Source: Steromphala cineraria (taxonomy: Eukaryota; Mollusca; Gastropoda; Trochida; Trochidae). From it: a stretch of 64,000 nucleotides of DNA. The notes under the pieces are model-generated. The model was given only the letters and a program-made list of their open reading frames with translations. It did not search any database and was not told the DNA's origin. Position 1 is the first letter of the stretch, and each line of letters starts with the position of its first letter. Position numbers and translations under genes: made by a program. Positions 21,474-35,100 of this stretch are shown in pieces. The DNA lies in assembly GCA_916613615.1 (NCBI GenBank), contig OU744732.1, positions 52,615,727-52,679,726 on the forward strand, read 5' to 3'.

Positions 21474-22820
21474 GTTGGACCCAATTGTCATAATATTGAT
21501 ATTATTTAATATCTATATGTATCTTATCAATTTACAATTGCATAGATAGTAGTGATTGTGATAATTTTGAAAAAATATAAAAATGACTCAATGATACTTA
21601 GAAATATTTTACTAATACTTTCCAAAATCATGAAAACATTTTGGGTTTTTAAAAACTATTTTATTTTCTAAAAGCTTCATCATTTTCTATGTTAATTTGT
21701 TGAGTGTTTAGTAAATTTTATGAATATTCATGATCACCAAATATTCAAGTCTGGGATTCCCTCATTAGTCCTAGATAAAAGTCTGAAACATGATGAAATT
21801 TGAGTTGTGAAGATACAGACATGTCACGATATGATACGTATTATAGTATTAAAGAACGATATGATTCAATATGATAGACAAATATATAAGACATGTCACA
21901 ATATATTATTTTCAGGGTATTTGAGAGAGAGAAAACAATAACTTAACAAAAATCCTGTTATTTTAAGGCTTAGTTAGAAGTTTTAAGTTAACGATAAGTA
22001 TCACAATACAGATATCATATAACAATACTTATATCGCCAGGTTGGGGTATCAAGATTCTCGATGTATTGATATTTTGTCAAAACTCTCCACACTCACACT
22101 CTTATTGGTGAATAGTGACAATACATGTATAGTGATACATTCTTTGTATTGTGATAAGTAATGTTAACTTTGAAATTGCTTATTTTGCCCAAACAAAAGA
22201 ATATTTATCAAAAGTAAATGTTTTATTCTGTAAAAAACCTTAAGATATTGTGATGTGTATCGTTTTTCTGTGAACAATCTTTATCGTCACTCCTTTAATT
22301 ATTATTAGAAGAGAAGGTAATTTAATGTTTGTTTTAGTCTTTATTTTACTTTTTTATCCACATATTTTAATGTCTTAATACATCATATCTATAATGTGTA
22401 TCAAGATTTTTTTTAATGTAAATGACTGATTTGATGATAAGCATACATGTATGTTTTTATTTTGATTGTATTAAAATTACACTAGTTTGTCTTTACATTA
22501 GATTATTTACCATAATTGTTTTCCTTGTAAAAAGTTTTCAGTCACACAAAATATATAATTAAGATTGGGCTAAATTAGGATAAACCTCAAAGGACTTTAA
22601 TTAATTGCTATATCTTTTACCAATAAGATGCATTTTGTTCTTATCAGTTCAACAATTGAAATTAATGTGCATTTTATGTGATTTTAATTCATGTAAATAT
22701 TTCTTTTGTTTAAGTACACAAAAACAAACTTTATATTTTTATATTTCTTACTTTTGTTTTTATTGATAATTTTTTTGAATATCCTTTCAAGTTAATCATT
22801 ATTTCTTCTTTACATTTTGT
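21474..22820. other. very AT-rich, nothing recognised
   Basis: It would be intron if the 20947 gene is real. It has runs of imperfect GATATGAT/ATCACAATA words but no clear repeat unit. Confidence 0.5.
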
Positions 22821-22828
22821 TATAACAG

Positions 22829-22918
22829 ATAAGGGTCAGTGGGAACCAGTTTCCAGTAGTAGTGCTTAACTGGATTCACTTGATTCTTTGGATGGCAGTG
22901 CTGAATCAATTCTGATGA
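22829..22918 (+). CDS. candidate alternative last coding exon
   Basis: The acceptor is TTTTGTTATAACAG. In phase 0 with the 20947 exon it codes IRVSGNQFPVVVLNWIHL then ILWMAVLNQF and stop, a hydrophobic, membrane-like tail giving a 74-residue protein. No AATAAA is near, only AATTAAA. It competes with the exon at 24596; at most one is likely to be the main form. Confidence 0.28.
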
Positions 22919-24250
22919 GATTGACATGAACATGTGTAATATTAAAATTAAACTGATAATAATTAAAATCATTTCATCTCTTTTTAGAATAGTTATTCTT
23001 CTTTTGCTAATTTTTATTTTATTTTAACCAAAGGAATTATGATAGTTTGTCTTAATTACTGTATTCACATTATAAATCAGATTAACGATGTAATCAAATC
23101 TGCTTAAAAAATTGTCTGTATTCCTCTGTATTTCCTTAGAGCCTGTGTATGAAATAGAAACTCTCAACAGACTTTGTATTATAGGATTGTTTGTGATTTG
23201 TGTGTGTATATATAATGTTTCTGCTGAAAATGTTACAGTATGGACAAGGGTGATGAGAACCACTAACAGTGAGGAGGACAGAGAAATGAGAAACACAACC
23301 CTGCATGATAAGACAGCATGGAATCTCTGAAGGAGTTAACTATATAGGGTATGTTAGAAATTGCAAGAACATTGTCCATGCTATGTTCATTGAAAGGCTC
23401 ATTGTTCTTTTTCAGATTGCACTGGGTCACAAATTAATTGTTTGCTTTTTAGCTCCCCCCCAACCGGTATAGTAGATGTTTTGGTATTTTCAACTTAGCT
23501 TTACATTCAAGCGAAAATGATGCAATGACACAGATTTTTCTTTATTTCCAATATATATAAAAACAAATTTTAACTTGAATAAAAAAAACTCCATAAAACC
23601 TTTGTAGGCACTCACAGACAGAAACAAGTAACATTTTAAGAGCCTGTGTTTCAATGATGCTTTCTGGGCCATGGGACTACAATCAAATTTTTACCTTGTC
23701 AACATCTTGAAAAAAGGCTTGATGTGGGGATTTGAAACTAACGCTGGCAGAAACCAGAAACATATTACCTTTTTTTCTAGGCCTTAGCTACAATTTTGAC
23801 AAACCTAAAGGTCTAGATTAGAAAGCTTTGCACATCCTTACCTGATAGGGATATTAAATAATAGATTGGGAAGGGAAAGTTTTGGATCAGTCCTATCTCT
23901 TAGTTTTATTCATAGATTACCACCCTGGAACATTAATTCCATGTACATCAGCTGTTTTTCAAAAACTCATTTCCATTGGTGTCTCCAAATAAGGTTAAAT
24001 TAGGCCATACCCTTAAATCTTTTTTCCTATCCTTCTATGAAGCAAAATGCTGAATTATGATTGAAACTTTGTGTACAGGTGCTTTTGGGTTTAACATCCC
24101 TTTCAAGTTTTAATGCAGGGAAAAAGCCTGCAACACCATTGTAGCTATGCATTACAGTGAAACCTGCAAGCATGAGCTGGAACTAGCGAACCATGGTCGG
24201 AACTGCACTGAAATTAAGTTTCGAATTGCACCTAAACCTTACTGCTCGTA
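22919..24250. other. AT-rich, possible further splice sites, no clear gene
   Basis: A stretch at 23236-23349 lies between TGTTACAG and a GTATGTTAG donor and is richer in GC than its flanks, but it is closed in the phase needed to follow the 20947 exon. It might be a non-coding exon. Nothing else is supported. Confidence 0.35.
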
Positions 24251-24254
24251 GAGC

Positions 24255-24310
24255 AGCTCTCTACTACAGACTGCAGAGCACCTGGCGGGATTCGAACCAT
24301 GGGCCTCTTG
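24255..24310 (-). repeat. tRNA-like fragment with a B-box
   Basis: The minus strand contains GGTTCGAATCCCGCC, a perfect polymerase III B-box with its T-stem. No A-box or acceptor stem pairs with it, so this is a SINE remnant or a tRNA-pseudogene fragment. Confidence 0.35.
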
Positions 24311-24595
24311 TTGGTTTTGTTGACAACACCATTCTATGCTCTATTCTATTAAAGATAAAAACTGGGAATTTAAAGACATCAATTTCATCAAACTTTATCT
24401 TTTCTACAATCTATAAGCACCTGAAGAGTTTATTATCAACATTACAATACTGGTATGACTACTTTTTTATTTCTATTGTGTATTATGTTAATTTTTTTGT
24501 TTGAAGGGTTTTCAAGAGGAAAGAGAAGTGAAAAGGGGAAGATGTGACTTGGGACAGTACTTACTTAGACAGATGATGTGATGGGATGTTTTCAG

Positions 24596-24720
24596 GGAGG
24601 ACCAGTTGAAGAAAACAAGCCAAATGAGAAGATACAGAATTGGCATTAACTAATGGGATGTGTGTTTGCGCTTCATTAAACATAAACAAAATAAAAGATC
24701 TGATTTAAAATAAATTAGTT
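24596..24720 (+). CDS. candidate last exon with polyadenylation signals
   Basis: The acceptor is GATGTTTTCAG. In phase 0 with the 20947 exon it reads GGPVEENKPNEKIQNWH and stops at 24647-24649, giving a 62-residue protein. AATAAA near 24690 and again near 24710, followed by a GT-rich TTAGTTTGTTGTAT, looks like a polyadenylation region. Of the two candidate ends this one has the better 3' context. The long intron (3.5 kb) and lack of a homologue keep confidence low. Confidence 0.33.
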
Positions 24721-27700
24721 TGTTGTATATAAAATAAATTAGGAGGCTGGGGTTTTAAAATCTTTCTTCAATACTTTATTATAAATAAATATTGTAATAA
24801 TTGACCTGGCTAATCTTTTTCTCCCTTTTCAATTCCTCTTATTAGGTAAATCTGTGGTCATTTGTATATTCATATAATGCTTGATGAGCTACAGAACCAA
24901 TGGCTCTAATTTGTAAGAGTTCATGTCAATTATCATTATGATGCTCTTGCAACTGCCATTGAGAAAGGTACTCAAAACAATCCTGTCAAAATGTAAGATG
25001 TATGATGTAAGATGTCACATGTAGGTAGACACAATAGTAATGTAATGGCTGACAAGAGACACATACATGTATCTGTATCACAAGTTTTACTGCATTTAAA
25101 TAATCCAAAAAGTTAACGAAAAGTCAATTTATTTGTTACTTAAATTTAAGACTGTTTAAAAGAAAAAAAGACTTATGTTTAAAATGTGTTTTGATGTGTC
25201 AAACTTTTTTGACAGATGAATCACAAATGATAATTTTAATTAAGTTTTTAGGTACATGTTAGCATGATTATCAATTTCCAATGCCAACAAAACCTAAATT
25301 AAGTTAAAGGTTTCATGATTTCATTAAGTGTGTATGTATTTAAAGTTTTTCTTCTGGTGAAGTACAACATTTCTTAGGATTTTGATTGGACCAATCACCT
25401 TGTACACAGTATAATGAATGAAACAGGTGTGTTCACATAGTTTGATACTTTTTGTACTCAACATATCTTCAGAGAAAGATCATCCATGACTCAACAGCAG
25501 AATGTCCAAAAGCCCCTGGAGTCCTAGATTCTATTTAGTTTAATTTAGTTCCTGAAAAGGGGGGTTAAGGCAAATAACCATAGTGGCTGTTTTTAAGTTG
25601 TGTAAGAAAATAATAACATCTGTTTTATAGAAAATAGATTGATAATTTTCAAATTGTCATGAAATTAAAACAAATCACAACTTTTGACTCTTACATTGTG
25701 ACTCAATGCCACAAGGCAAATACTTGTATTTTAAGCATTGGTCTAAAACACTAAAATTTGATGAGAACTTTTCCAAAATTCCCTTTTCTTAACACATACA
25801 CATCCCCAATCTTCAATAAATATCCTCTTTATAGTATCATCAACTCCTTATTTGATAATCCAGAAAACATACACAAGGTTCTTACATAGGAAGATGAATA
25901 CCTGTAATTGATTATTTAAATCATAAATATTGACATTCTTAAATTCTAAGGTCTAAAAAAGCAATTCAAAATAGTCAAGTAATCAATTAATCAGCTCACA
26001 CGATTAGTTACAGATTAAGAAAAAGTAATCTACACTTTTAGATACAATATATAACATGGTATAAACTTTATATTTATCTTTTTTTCTTTTTTTAAAATTT
26101 GTATGTGGATATTTTACCTTCATTTCACTTGACATACTGGTATTATCTTTCACATTTGTACTTGCGCTTTACAAATGACACATTGAACAAAATCTTTTCT
26201 GGTGAATCACCGTAAGGAAATTTTTTTTCTTCTGTTTTATTAAAAAAACTAAGCTCGAATGAATGAATTTTTCTCTGAGCAGTGCAGTTTTTATTTAATT
26301 ACACCAGAAACAAAAGTTATTTCTATTCATGCAAACTTATTCCTGATTTAAGAACAGATGATGTCCCACTCTAAAATTATATTCCCTTCCATTGCAAAAC
26401 CATTAGGCTAATATGTGTAAAAAGATGCATACAAATTAAAATGAATATGATATGAATTATTTTTGTTTTGTTAGGGACTATAGTAAATGTCCATAGTAAG
26501 AAGGGTAATTCAATTTGCATTATCAAAAATATTTTATTTATGAATCAATTAATGTTAGCAATTTGGGTATGATCAGTTATGCTTTTCAAAATTGCATTGA
26601 TATCTGACAAAACAACAATATTTTTATGTGGTGGTCTTTTTTTCAACGCTGGTCCTCTTTTCATAATCATTACTGATTTTTAGAGGTATTTGTTTTTACT
26701 TTTGGTCAAATTAAATGTAAAGATTTAATCATACTTAGAGAGTTCAAGAAATGATTATTAAAATCATGATGATTTTTTTTGCATTCTGAATATAGCTCAA
26801 TATCATAAAAATGCCAGTCTGGAATTAATGTTTTGATTTAGAATTTGTATACTTTTATGATTTTCATCCAAGGTATAAACTTTACCTTTTCAATAGTTTG
26901 AAAAAATTGTGTTGATTTGATTTGATTTGAAAGCTTTCAATTTATAATAAACATACTTAAAGAATAAAATTTCACACTCAATGATTCTAAATGAACATCA
27001 ATAAAATTCAAATTATACCTTCTGATTGTGGATTGAGAGTGATATGCAAAACCGTTGATTTATTGACAAGATGTACTTGCATAGTTACATGAATAATTAT
27101 GAAATGGTATCAAGAAAAAATTACACAATGAATAACCTATAAAGTTTTGACCTATGTTTGTCATATCTGTAATACATACATAATAGTTTAAAGCATGGTT
27201 AATTCTATAATGTAAAGAATTTTATACATTAATCATATTACAAATCATTCATGTGAAAGCAAATATTGATTCAACATATTAGACATGAGATTGGTTCTCA
27301 TTGGTAGATACAACACTTTCATACATGATTACTATTATTTCATTATCTGGAAAAAAATATATTTTGAAAATGTCTTCTATTTAGTAATGACAAATGAATA
27401 TCATGCTTTATTATATTCTAATCATGTCCTTTGGAATTGAATTTGATAGCTTTACAATTTTGCTCTAATCAATATCTAAATAAATTTAATATTTCTTAAA
27501 ATTACTTACCTTGTTTGATATATTTGTTTATTTGAAAAAATATTCAAATGACATTTCAGTTGGCAAATTGAATTATCTGGGTGTGACTGATATAACTTTC
27601 ACTGTATTCATCTTGTAGGCCTACTTCGATTTTCTAACTAGCTAAGTAGATATTTTTTGAAAATAATATTGATGTATATCATATATTTCACCTTGGAAAA

Positions 27701-28135
27701 CTTCTCCTCAGTAACAACTTTCACTCAAATAAGTCAGTCTCATAATTATGCAATGTGGTCACTAGGTCCATGCATGATTGTCAAAATCAACTGTTACCGA
27801 AGGCATGCGGTTTGAATAACAGTAACAGAGGTACATCGGGGGGAAACCCAAAAATTATTAGTCCAAGTCATCATTTGATAAATCTTTTTTAAAATGGTGA
27901 TGCTTATGTTGAAAAGAAATCAGCAATGAAGTTTCGAAGATACACAATCTGACTCCGATGTCACGCTTTTGAAAAGACCAAAACTTTACGTTGGCGACCG
28001 TCGTCGTTTCACCGTATCCTAAATACTAAATGAACATATTTTTGGTATATAGACAATATAGATATTGCTTTAGATTATGTAAAATATTTATCTAAAAATA
28101 AATGTTTCAAAATGACATAACACGAACTTTTTAAG
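24721..28135. other. very AT-rich stretch, nothing recognised
   Basis: About 3.4 kb with long A and T runs. I see no convincing gene, RNA or structured repeat on either strand. It is notably free of the MITEs that populate the rest of the window. Confidence 0.6.
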
Positions 28136-28139
28136 TGGC

Positions 28140-28330
28140 ATGTCGTGGTCGGGTAAGCCACTTCCGGGTTCTTGTTGCTTGATCATGCGGGCTTAGCCTC
28201 GTTCTGGATAGTAAATGAATATATAGACTTGGTTCCGTCTTCATTGATATTAAGGTCAAGGCCGTTTAGAACTTTCCTTATATGGAAACGGCACATGATG
28301 TCTAAAAATAGCGCTTCGGTTAACGGAAGA
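28140..28330 (-). promoter_or_regulatory. GC-richer island with an ETS-type site
   Basis: CCACTTCCGGG (28159-28169) is a good ETS/GABP motif (CCCGGAAGTGG on the minus strand) in a local rise of GC between two AT-rich deserts. No start codon with a convincing exon could be attached on either strand. Note that a similar CACTTCCGG word also belongs to dispersed family B, so the site could be repeat-derived. Confidence 0.25.
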
Positions 28331-28579
28331 AATTAACAATAATTCATTAATTGTTTTGCATAGGTGAAAATTATTGCTTGGTACTGTTTAGGATTAATGT
28401 TTACTTTGATATGAAATCGGGTCAAAATTGGGACAGTATGATTTTAAACAGTTTCGGGGCTTTCAAAACTCAACATCATCGAAAAGCCTCATTCACTTTC
28501 ATATGCTCAGGAAAGATACAAATTCATTCGAACTTGGCAGTTCTATTTTCAACTGCTGAGTAATAATTTTTAATTATTA

Positions 28580-28727
28580 GTTCTTTGACTGTGGATGATT
28601 GGTTTATGTAATGAGATTTTTGACACTATCAAAATATTACATTTAACATTAACGTACAATTTTCAGTAAAAATTTTAAAATAAAAATTTAGATAACTTTC
28701 AAAGAAACGTGCTACTGCCCCTTTAAA
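28580..28727 (-). mobile_element. MITE family M1, truncated
   Basis: Only one end is left: from a diverged TTTGACTGTGGATGATTGG to the complete terminus ACGTGCTACTGCCCCTTTAA. The other end and the conserved GGCGGCC block are missing. Confidence 0.85.
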
Positions 28728-30104
28728 ATTACCACTGGAACAATTTCTGTTTTAAATGTGAGAAACATGAAATGCAAATGATGCATATTATTAACTATAC
28801 TTTCACACAAAGTAAATGGGAGTACAGTGATAATTGAGATTGAATAACTGTTAAGCGTTTCAACGACTTGACGACACGCATAAAGAGTTAATGCGTGTTC
28901 ATACCATAGAGGTTACTCAACTAATATTTTCCAACGTAACCTCTATTTCAAATGGACTCTTTTGGGCATTGACGGTTATAATTTTTAACACTGATCCCGC
29001 CTCTAAGCACTGTAGAAGCTTAATCAGTTTAAGATACATCGTAAATCAGATTTCGCCTTTCCCAGACAAAATGATATGTAATAAGAGGCCATTCTAATAA
29101 AGCAACTTTATCAAAATTGGCCTATAAACCCCGATTCTTTAACACTGCTTTTGGTTATCTAATATTAGTGACTTACGATGATATGGTTACGTTGTGAAAG
29201 GAAGTCCAGTCTTTGCTGTGTATTCTATTGAATTGTCAACAAATTGTTGTGTAATTCTATTGCAGATTTAAGCATTAACCTAGAACAAAACCTTATATGA
29301 TATTGATTTTTTTCTTATGACTTGAACTCAAAGTTTCTAGCTAAGGGAATCTGATGTTGCAATTGTAAGCAATAATGAATTCATCTTTTTTTTAAAAATG
29401 AATGCCTAAAGGCAACCACAAAGTTGTTGCAATTAAGTGTTGCAATTTGTGAAAAATATACCATCTGTCGATAACTTCAGTTTCTAGACAATCTTTTTGT
29501 TTATAGTGTTTATATACTGCGCAATTACAATCTGTTTATTTCATGCGCATTAGATATATTTAGAAAGACACAAGACGTTTATCAAGAAATTTTTAAACAC
29601 TTCTTACATTGCGATGAAAAATGTTAAAATTCTAAAGTACTGTCGTTATAATATCCAATATGTTTTACAAATGCTCTCTAATACTTATATTCCATATAAA
29701 AACCACAATGTTATTGAATATATATATGGCTAATAAAATATTGTGTTTTATTACCTGTGACCGTTTTTCTAGGCAATTTTGTTATTTTTTGCTGTGACGT
29801 TTTTTCGATCACCATTTCAAATGGTACTTTGCGTTATTTTCAATCAATTAATTGTCAACTATCAAGATCATTCCTAACAAAATGTTATTGCTTTCTTTCA
29901 TTTACCACTTAATGTTTATATTTGTAAGATATACAAAGTTGTAGATGCTTCATTAATTTAGTATAAGCAGTAGTTAATAAACTATCATGTTCATTCCTCA
30001 CCAAATGCCGAGTTCAAATTCATTGAAATTAATTTCATTTCAACACAATTAAACAAGATCCTCTTGTGTTATATTTCCGATCGATTAGCGTTGTGTTCAA
30101 CATA
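28728..30104. other. nothing recognised
   Basis: AT-rich DNA. A 68-codon frame at 28891-29097 has no domain. Confidence 0.55.
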
Positions 30105-31310
30105 ATACTAATCCTTTTTCAGTGATAGGATCAATCCTTGTTTCTATAGGGTCAATCCTTGTTCAGTGATAGGGTCAATCCTTGTTCAGTGATAGGATCA
30201 ATCCTTGTTTCTATAGGGTCAATCCTTGTTCAGTGATAGGATCAATCCTTGTTCAGTGATAGGGTCAATCCTTGTTCAGTGATAGGATCAATCCTTGTTT
30301 CTATAGGGTCAATCCTTGTTCAGTGATAGGATCAATCCTTGTTTCTATAGGGTCAATCCTTGTTCAGTGATAGGATCAATCCTTGTTTCTATAGGATCAA
30401 TCCTTGTTCAGTGATAGGATCAATCCTTGTTTCTATAGGGCCAATCCTTGTTCAGTGATAGGATTAATCCTTGTTCAGTGATAGGATCAATCCTTGTTAA
30501 GTGATAGGATCAATCCTTGTTCAGTGATAGGATCAATCCTTGTTCAGTGATAGGATCAATCCTTGTTCAGTAATCCTTGTTTCTATAGGATCAATCCTTG
30601 TTCAGTGATAGGATCAATCCTTGTTCAGTGATAGGGTCAATCCTTGTTCAGTGATAGGATCAATCCTTGTTCAGTGATAGGATCAATCCTTGTTCAGTGA
30701 TAGGATCAATCCTTGTTCAGTGATAGGATAAATCCTTGTTTAGTGATAGGATCAATCCTTGTTTTTATAGGGTCAATCCTTATTCAGTGAAAGGATCAAT
30801 CCTTTTTTCTATAGGGTCAATCCTTGTTCAGTGATAGGATCAATCCTTGTTCAGTGATAGGATCAATCCTTGTTCAGTGATAGGGTCAATCCTTGTTCAG
30901 TGATAGGGTCAATCCTTGTTTCTATAGGGTCAATTCTACCTCATAACTGGATCAATGCTTTTCCATTACATGATCATTGTTCATTGTTAACTCAATCCTT
31001 GTTCACCATAGGATCAATCCTTGTTTAATAAAGGATCAATCCTTGTTTAATAAAGGATCACACCTTGTTTAATAAAGGATCAATCCTTGTTCACCATAGG
31101 ATCAATCCTTGTTCACCATAAGATCAATCCTTGTTTAATAAAGGATCAAACCTTGTTTAATAAAGGATATATCCTTGTTTAATAAAAGATCAATCCTTGT
31201 TTAATAAATGATATATCCTTGTTCACCATAGGATCAATCCTTGTTTACCATAGGATCAATCCTTGTTTAATAGAGGATCTATCTTTTTTAACTATAGGAT
31301 CAATCATAGT
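30105..31310. repeat. 21-23-bp minisatellite, about 50 units
   Basis: Units of the form GGATCAATCCTTGTTCAGTGATA alternate with GGGTCAATCCTTGTTTCTATA. From about 31010 the linker changes to TAATAAA or CACCATA. Every unit contains GGAT-CA-ATCC, a short inverted repeat. Variant units alternate in the first part, which suggests that duplication often copied pairs. Confidence 0.95.
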
Positions 31311-31560
31311 TTAGACTAAGATCAATGGATTATATCTTAGATAAATGAAAGATCAATGGGGAATTAAACCAATGAAATATAAACAGCAATTATTAATTTG
31401 ATTCAATTCTTTTTATTGTGTCAATCGTAGGTAAATTATAAATGTGTAGGTAGTTATTACAACTTTTTTTCATCAAATGCTCTTTTGAAAGTCATAACTC
31501 AGTACAAAGGGGTAACAGGGATCGTATTTACTACATAACACTTCGCAACAAAATTAAGCT

Positions 31561-31654
31561 ACTGTCAAAATAATACATTTAACATTAACTTACAATTATC
31601 AGTGAAAATTTTAAAATATAAAATTATCAAAAAACGTGCTACTGCCCCTTTAAA
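31561..31654 (-). mobile_element. MITE family M1, end fragment
   Basis: ACTGTCAAAATAATACATTT through to CGTGCTACTGCCCCTTTAA, about 94 bp, one terminus of a reverse-oriented copy. Its last TTTAAA is shared with the first bases of the next copy. Confidence 0.88.
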
Positions 31655-32013
31655 GGGGCAGTAGCACGTTTTTTGATAATTTTATATTTGAAATTTTTCA
31701 CTGATAATTGTAAGTTTATGCTCAATGTATTACTTTGACGGTGTCAAAAATCTCATTACACAAGCTAATCATCCATAGTCGGAGGACAAAGAAAGACGAT
31801 TCACATAAAATCCATTGGCGGCCATTTTGTGTGAACACCTTTAATTCATTTTGTGTAAGAAAAAGGAATAGCATGGCTAAAGTTTACGTTATATATTAGA
31901 ATTATTGCTGCTTCAGTTAGTTTAAATACATTGTCTTTCATTTGGAACCATTAATTTTCATTTTCCTGACATCACCTTATATTCCCCCTAAAAACGTGCT
32001 ACTGCCCCTTTAA
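31651..32013 (+). mobile_element. MITE family M1, full-length
   Basis: TTTAAAGGGGCAGTAGCACG to CGTGCTACTGCCCCTTTAA, 363 bp, with the conserved GGCGGCCATTTTGTGTGAAC. It sits head-to-head with the fragment at 31561-31654 and shares its TTAA, as expected when one copy inserts into the TTAA at the border of another. Confidence 0.92.
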
Positions 32014-32072
32014 GCTCACACAATGTTGAAATCTAATGCACAAATAATTCTTATTCATAGCAACAAGATTTC

Positions 32073-32132
32073 AGGATAACAACTTCTTTCTTGTCATAAT
32101 CACGAATTATCCGTGACAAAGAAGTTGTTATC
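32073..32132. repeat. small foldback at the edge of the 36-bp array
   Basis: GGATAACAACTTCTTT and AAAGAAGTTGTTATCC, with inner TTGTCA/TGACAA, form a hairpin. The right arm runs into the first array unit: the GTTATCC of the arm matches the GTTATCCAGAAACA variant units inside the array. Confidence 0.8.
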
Positions 32133-35100
32133 CAGAAACATGATTTTGACAATAGAGACATTGTTATTAAGGAACATGATTTTGACAATAGAGACATTGT
32201 AATCAAGGAACACAATTTTGACAATAGAGACATTGTTATTAAGGTACATGATTTTGACAATAGAGACATTGTTATAAGGTACATGATTTTGACAATAGAG
32301 ACATTGTTATTAAGGTACATGATTTTGACAATAGAGACATTGTAATCAAGGAACATGATTTTGACAATAGAGACATTGTTATCAAGGAACATAATTTTGA
32401 CAATAGAGACATTGTTATCAAGGAACATGATTTTGACAATAGAGACATTGTTATTAAGGTACATGATTTTGACAATAGAGACATTGTATCAAGGAACATG
32501 ATTTTGACAATAGAGACAATGTATCAAGGAACATGATTTTGACAATAGAGACATTGTTATTAAGAAACATGATTTTGACAATAGATACATTGTTATTAAA
32601 AAACATCAATTTGACAATAGATACATTGTTATTAAAAAACATCAATTTGACAATAGAGACATTGTTATTAAGGTACATAATTTTGACAATAGAGACATTG
32701 TTATTAAGGTACATGATTTTGACAATAGAGACATTGTAATCAAGGAACATGATTTTGACAATAGAGACATTGTTATCCAGAAACATGATTTTGACAATAG
32801 ATACATTGTTATAAAGGTACATGATTTTGACAATAGAGACATTGTAATCAAGGAACATGATTTTGACAATAGAGACATTGTTATTAAGAAACATGATTTT
32901 GACAATAGATACATTGTTATTAAGGAACATCAATTTGACAATAGACATTGTAATCAAGGAACATGATTTTGACAATAGAGACATTGTTATTAAGGTACAT
33001 AATTTTGACAATAGAGACATTGTTATTAAGGTACATAATTTTGACAATAGAGACATTGTTATCAAGGAACATGATTTTGACAATAGAGACATTGTAATCA
33101 AGGAACATGATTTTGACAATAGAGACATTGTTATTAAGAAACATGATTTTGACAATAGATACATTGTTATTAAGGAACATCAATTTGACAATAGACATTG
33201 TAATCAAGGAACATGATTTTGACAATAGAGACATTGTATGAAGGAACATGATTTTGACAATAGAGACATTGTTATTAAGGTACATAATTTTGACAATAGA
33301 GACATTGTTATTAAGGTACATAATTTTGACAATAGAGACATTGTTATCAAGGAACATGATTTTGACAATAGAGACATTGTAATCAAGGAACATGATTTTG
33401 ACAATAGAGACATTGTATCAAGGAACATGATTTTGACAATAGAGACATTGTTATTAAGGAACATGATTTTGACAATAGAGACATTGTAATCAAGGAACAC
33501 AATTTTGACAATAGAGACATTGTTATTAAGGTACATAATTTTGACAATAGACATTGTTATCAAGGTACATAATTTTGACAATAGAGACATTGTTATTAAG
33601 GTACATAATTTTGACAATAGAGACATTGTTATTAAGGTACATAATTTTGACAATAGAGATATTGTTATTAAGGTACATAATTTTGACAATAGAGACATTG
33701 TTATCAAGGTACATAATTTTGACAATAGAGACATTGTTATTAAGGTACATGATTTTGACAATAGGGACATTGTTATTAAGGAACATGATTTTGACAATAG
33801 AGACATTGTAATCAAGGAACACAATTTTGACAATAGAGACATTGTTATTAAGGTACATGATTTTGACAATAGAGACATTGTAATCCAGAAACACAATTTT
33901 GACAATAGAGACATTGTTATTAAGGTACATAATTTTGACAATAGACATTGTTATCAAGGTACATAATTTTGACAATAGAGACATTGTTATTAAGAAACAT
34001 GATTTTGACAATAGATACATTGTTATTAAGGAACATCAATTTGACAATAGACATTGTAATCAAGGAACATGATTTTGACAATAGAGACATTGTTATTAAG
34101 GTACATAATTTTGACAATAGAGACATTGTTATTAAGGTACATAATTTTGACAATAGAGATATTGTTATTAAGGTACATAATTTTGACAATAGAGACATTG
34201 TTATCAAGGTACATAATTTTGACAATAGAGACATTGTTATTAAGGTACATGATTTTGACAATAGGGACATTGTTATTAAGGAACATGATTTTGACAATAG
34301 AGACATTGTAATCAAGGAACACAATTTTGACAATAGAGACATTGTTATTAAGGTACATGATTTTGACAATAGAGACATTGTAATCCAGAAACACAATTTT
34401 GACAATAGAGACATTGTTATTAAGGTACATAATTTTGACAATAGACATTGTTATCAAGGTACATAATTTTGACAATAGAGACATTGTTATTAAGGTACAT
34501 AATTTTGACAATAGAGACATTGTTATCAAGGTACATAATTTTGACAATAGAGACATTGTTATTAAGGTACATGATTTTGACAATAGAGACATTGTAATCA
34601 AGGAACACAATTTTGACAATAGAGACATTGTTATCAAGGAACATGATTTTGACAATAGAGACATTGTTATCCAGAAACACAATTTTGACAATAGAGACAT
34701 TGTTATTAAGGTACATAATTTTGACAATAGACATTGTAATCAAGGAACATGATTTTGACAATAGAGACATTCTTATCAAGGAACATGATTTTGACAATAG
34801 AGACATTGTTATTAATGTACATGATTTTGACAATAGAGACATTGTAATCCAGAAACACAATTTTGACAATAGAGACATTGTTATTAAGGTACATAATTTT
34901 GACAATAGAGACATTGTTATTAAGGTACATAATTTTGACAATAGAGACATTGTTATCAAGGAACATGATTTTGACAATAGAGACATTGTTATCCAGAAAC
35001 ATGATTTTGACAATAGATACATTGTTATAAAGGTACATGATTTTGACAATAGAGACATTGTAATCAAGGAACATGATTTTGACAATAGAGACATTGTTAT

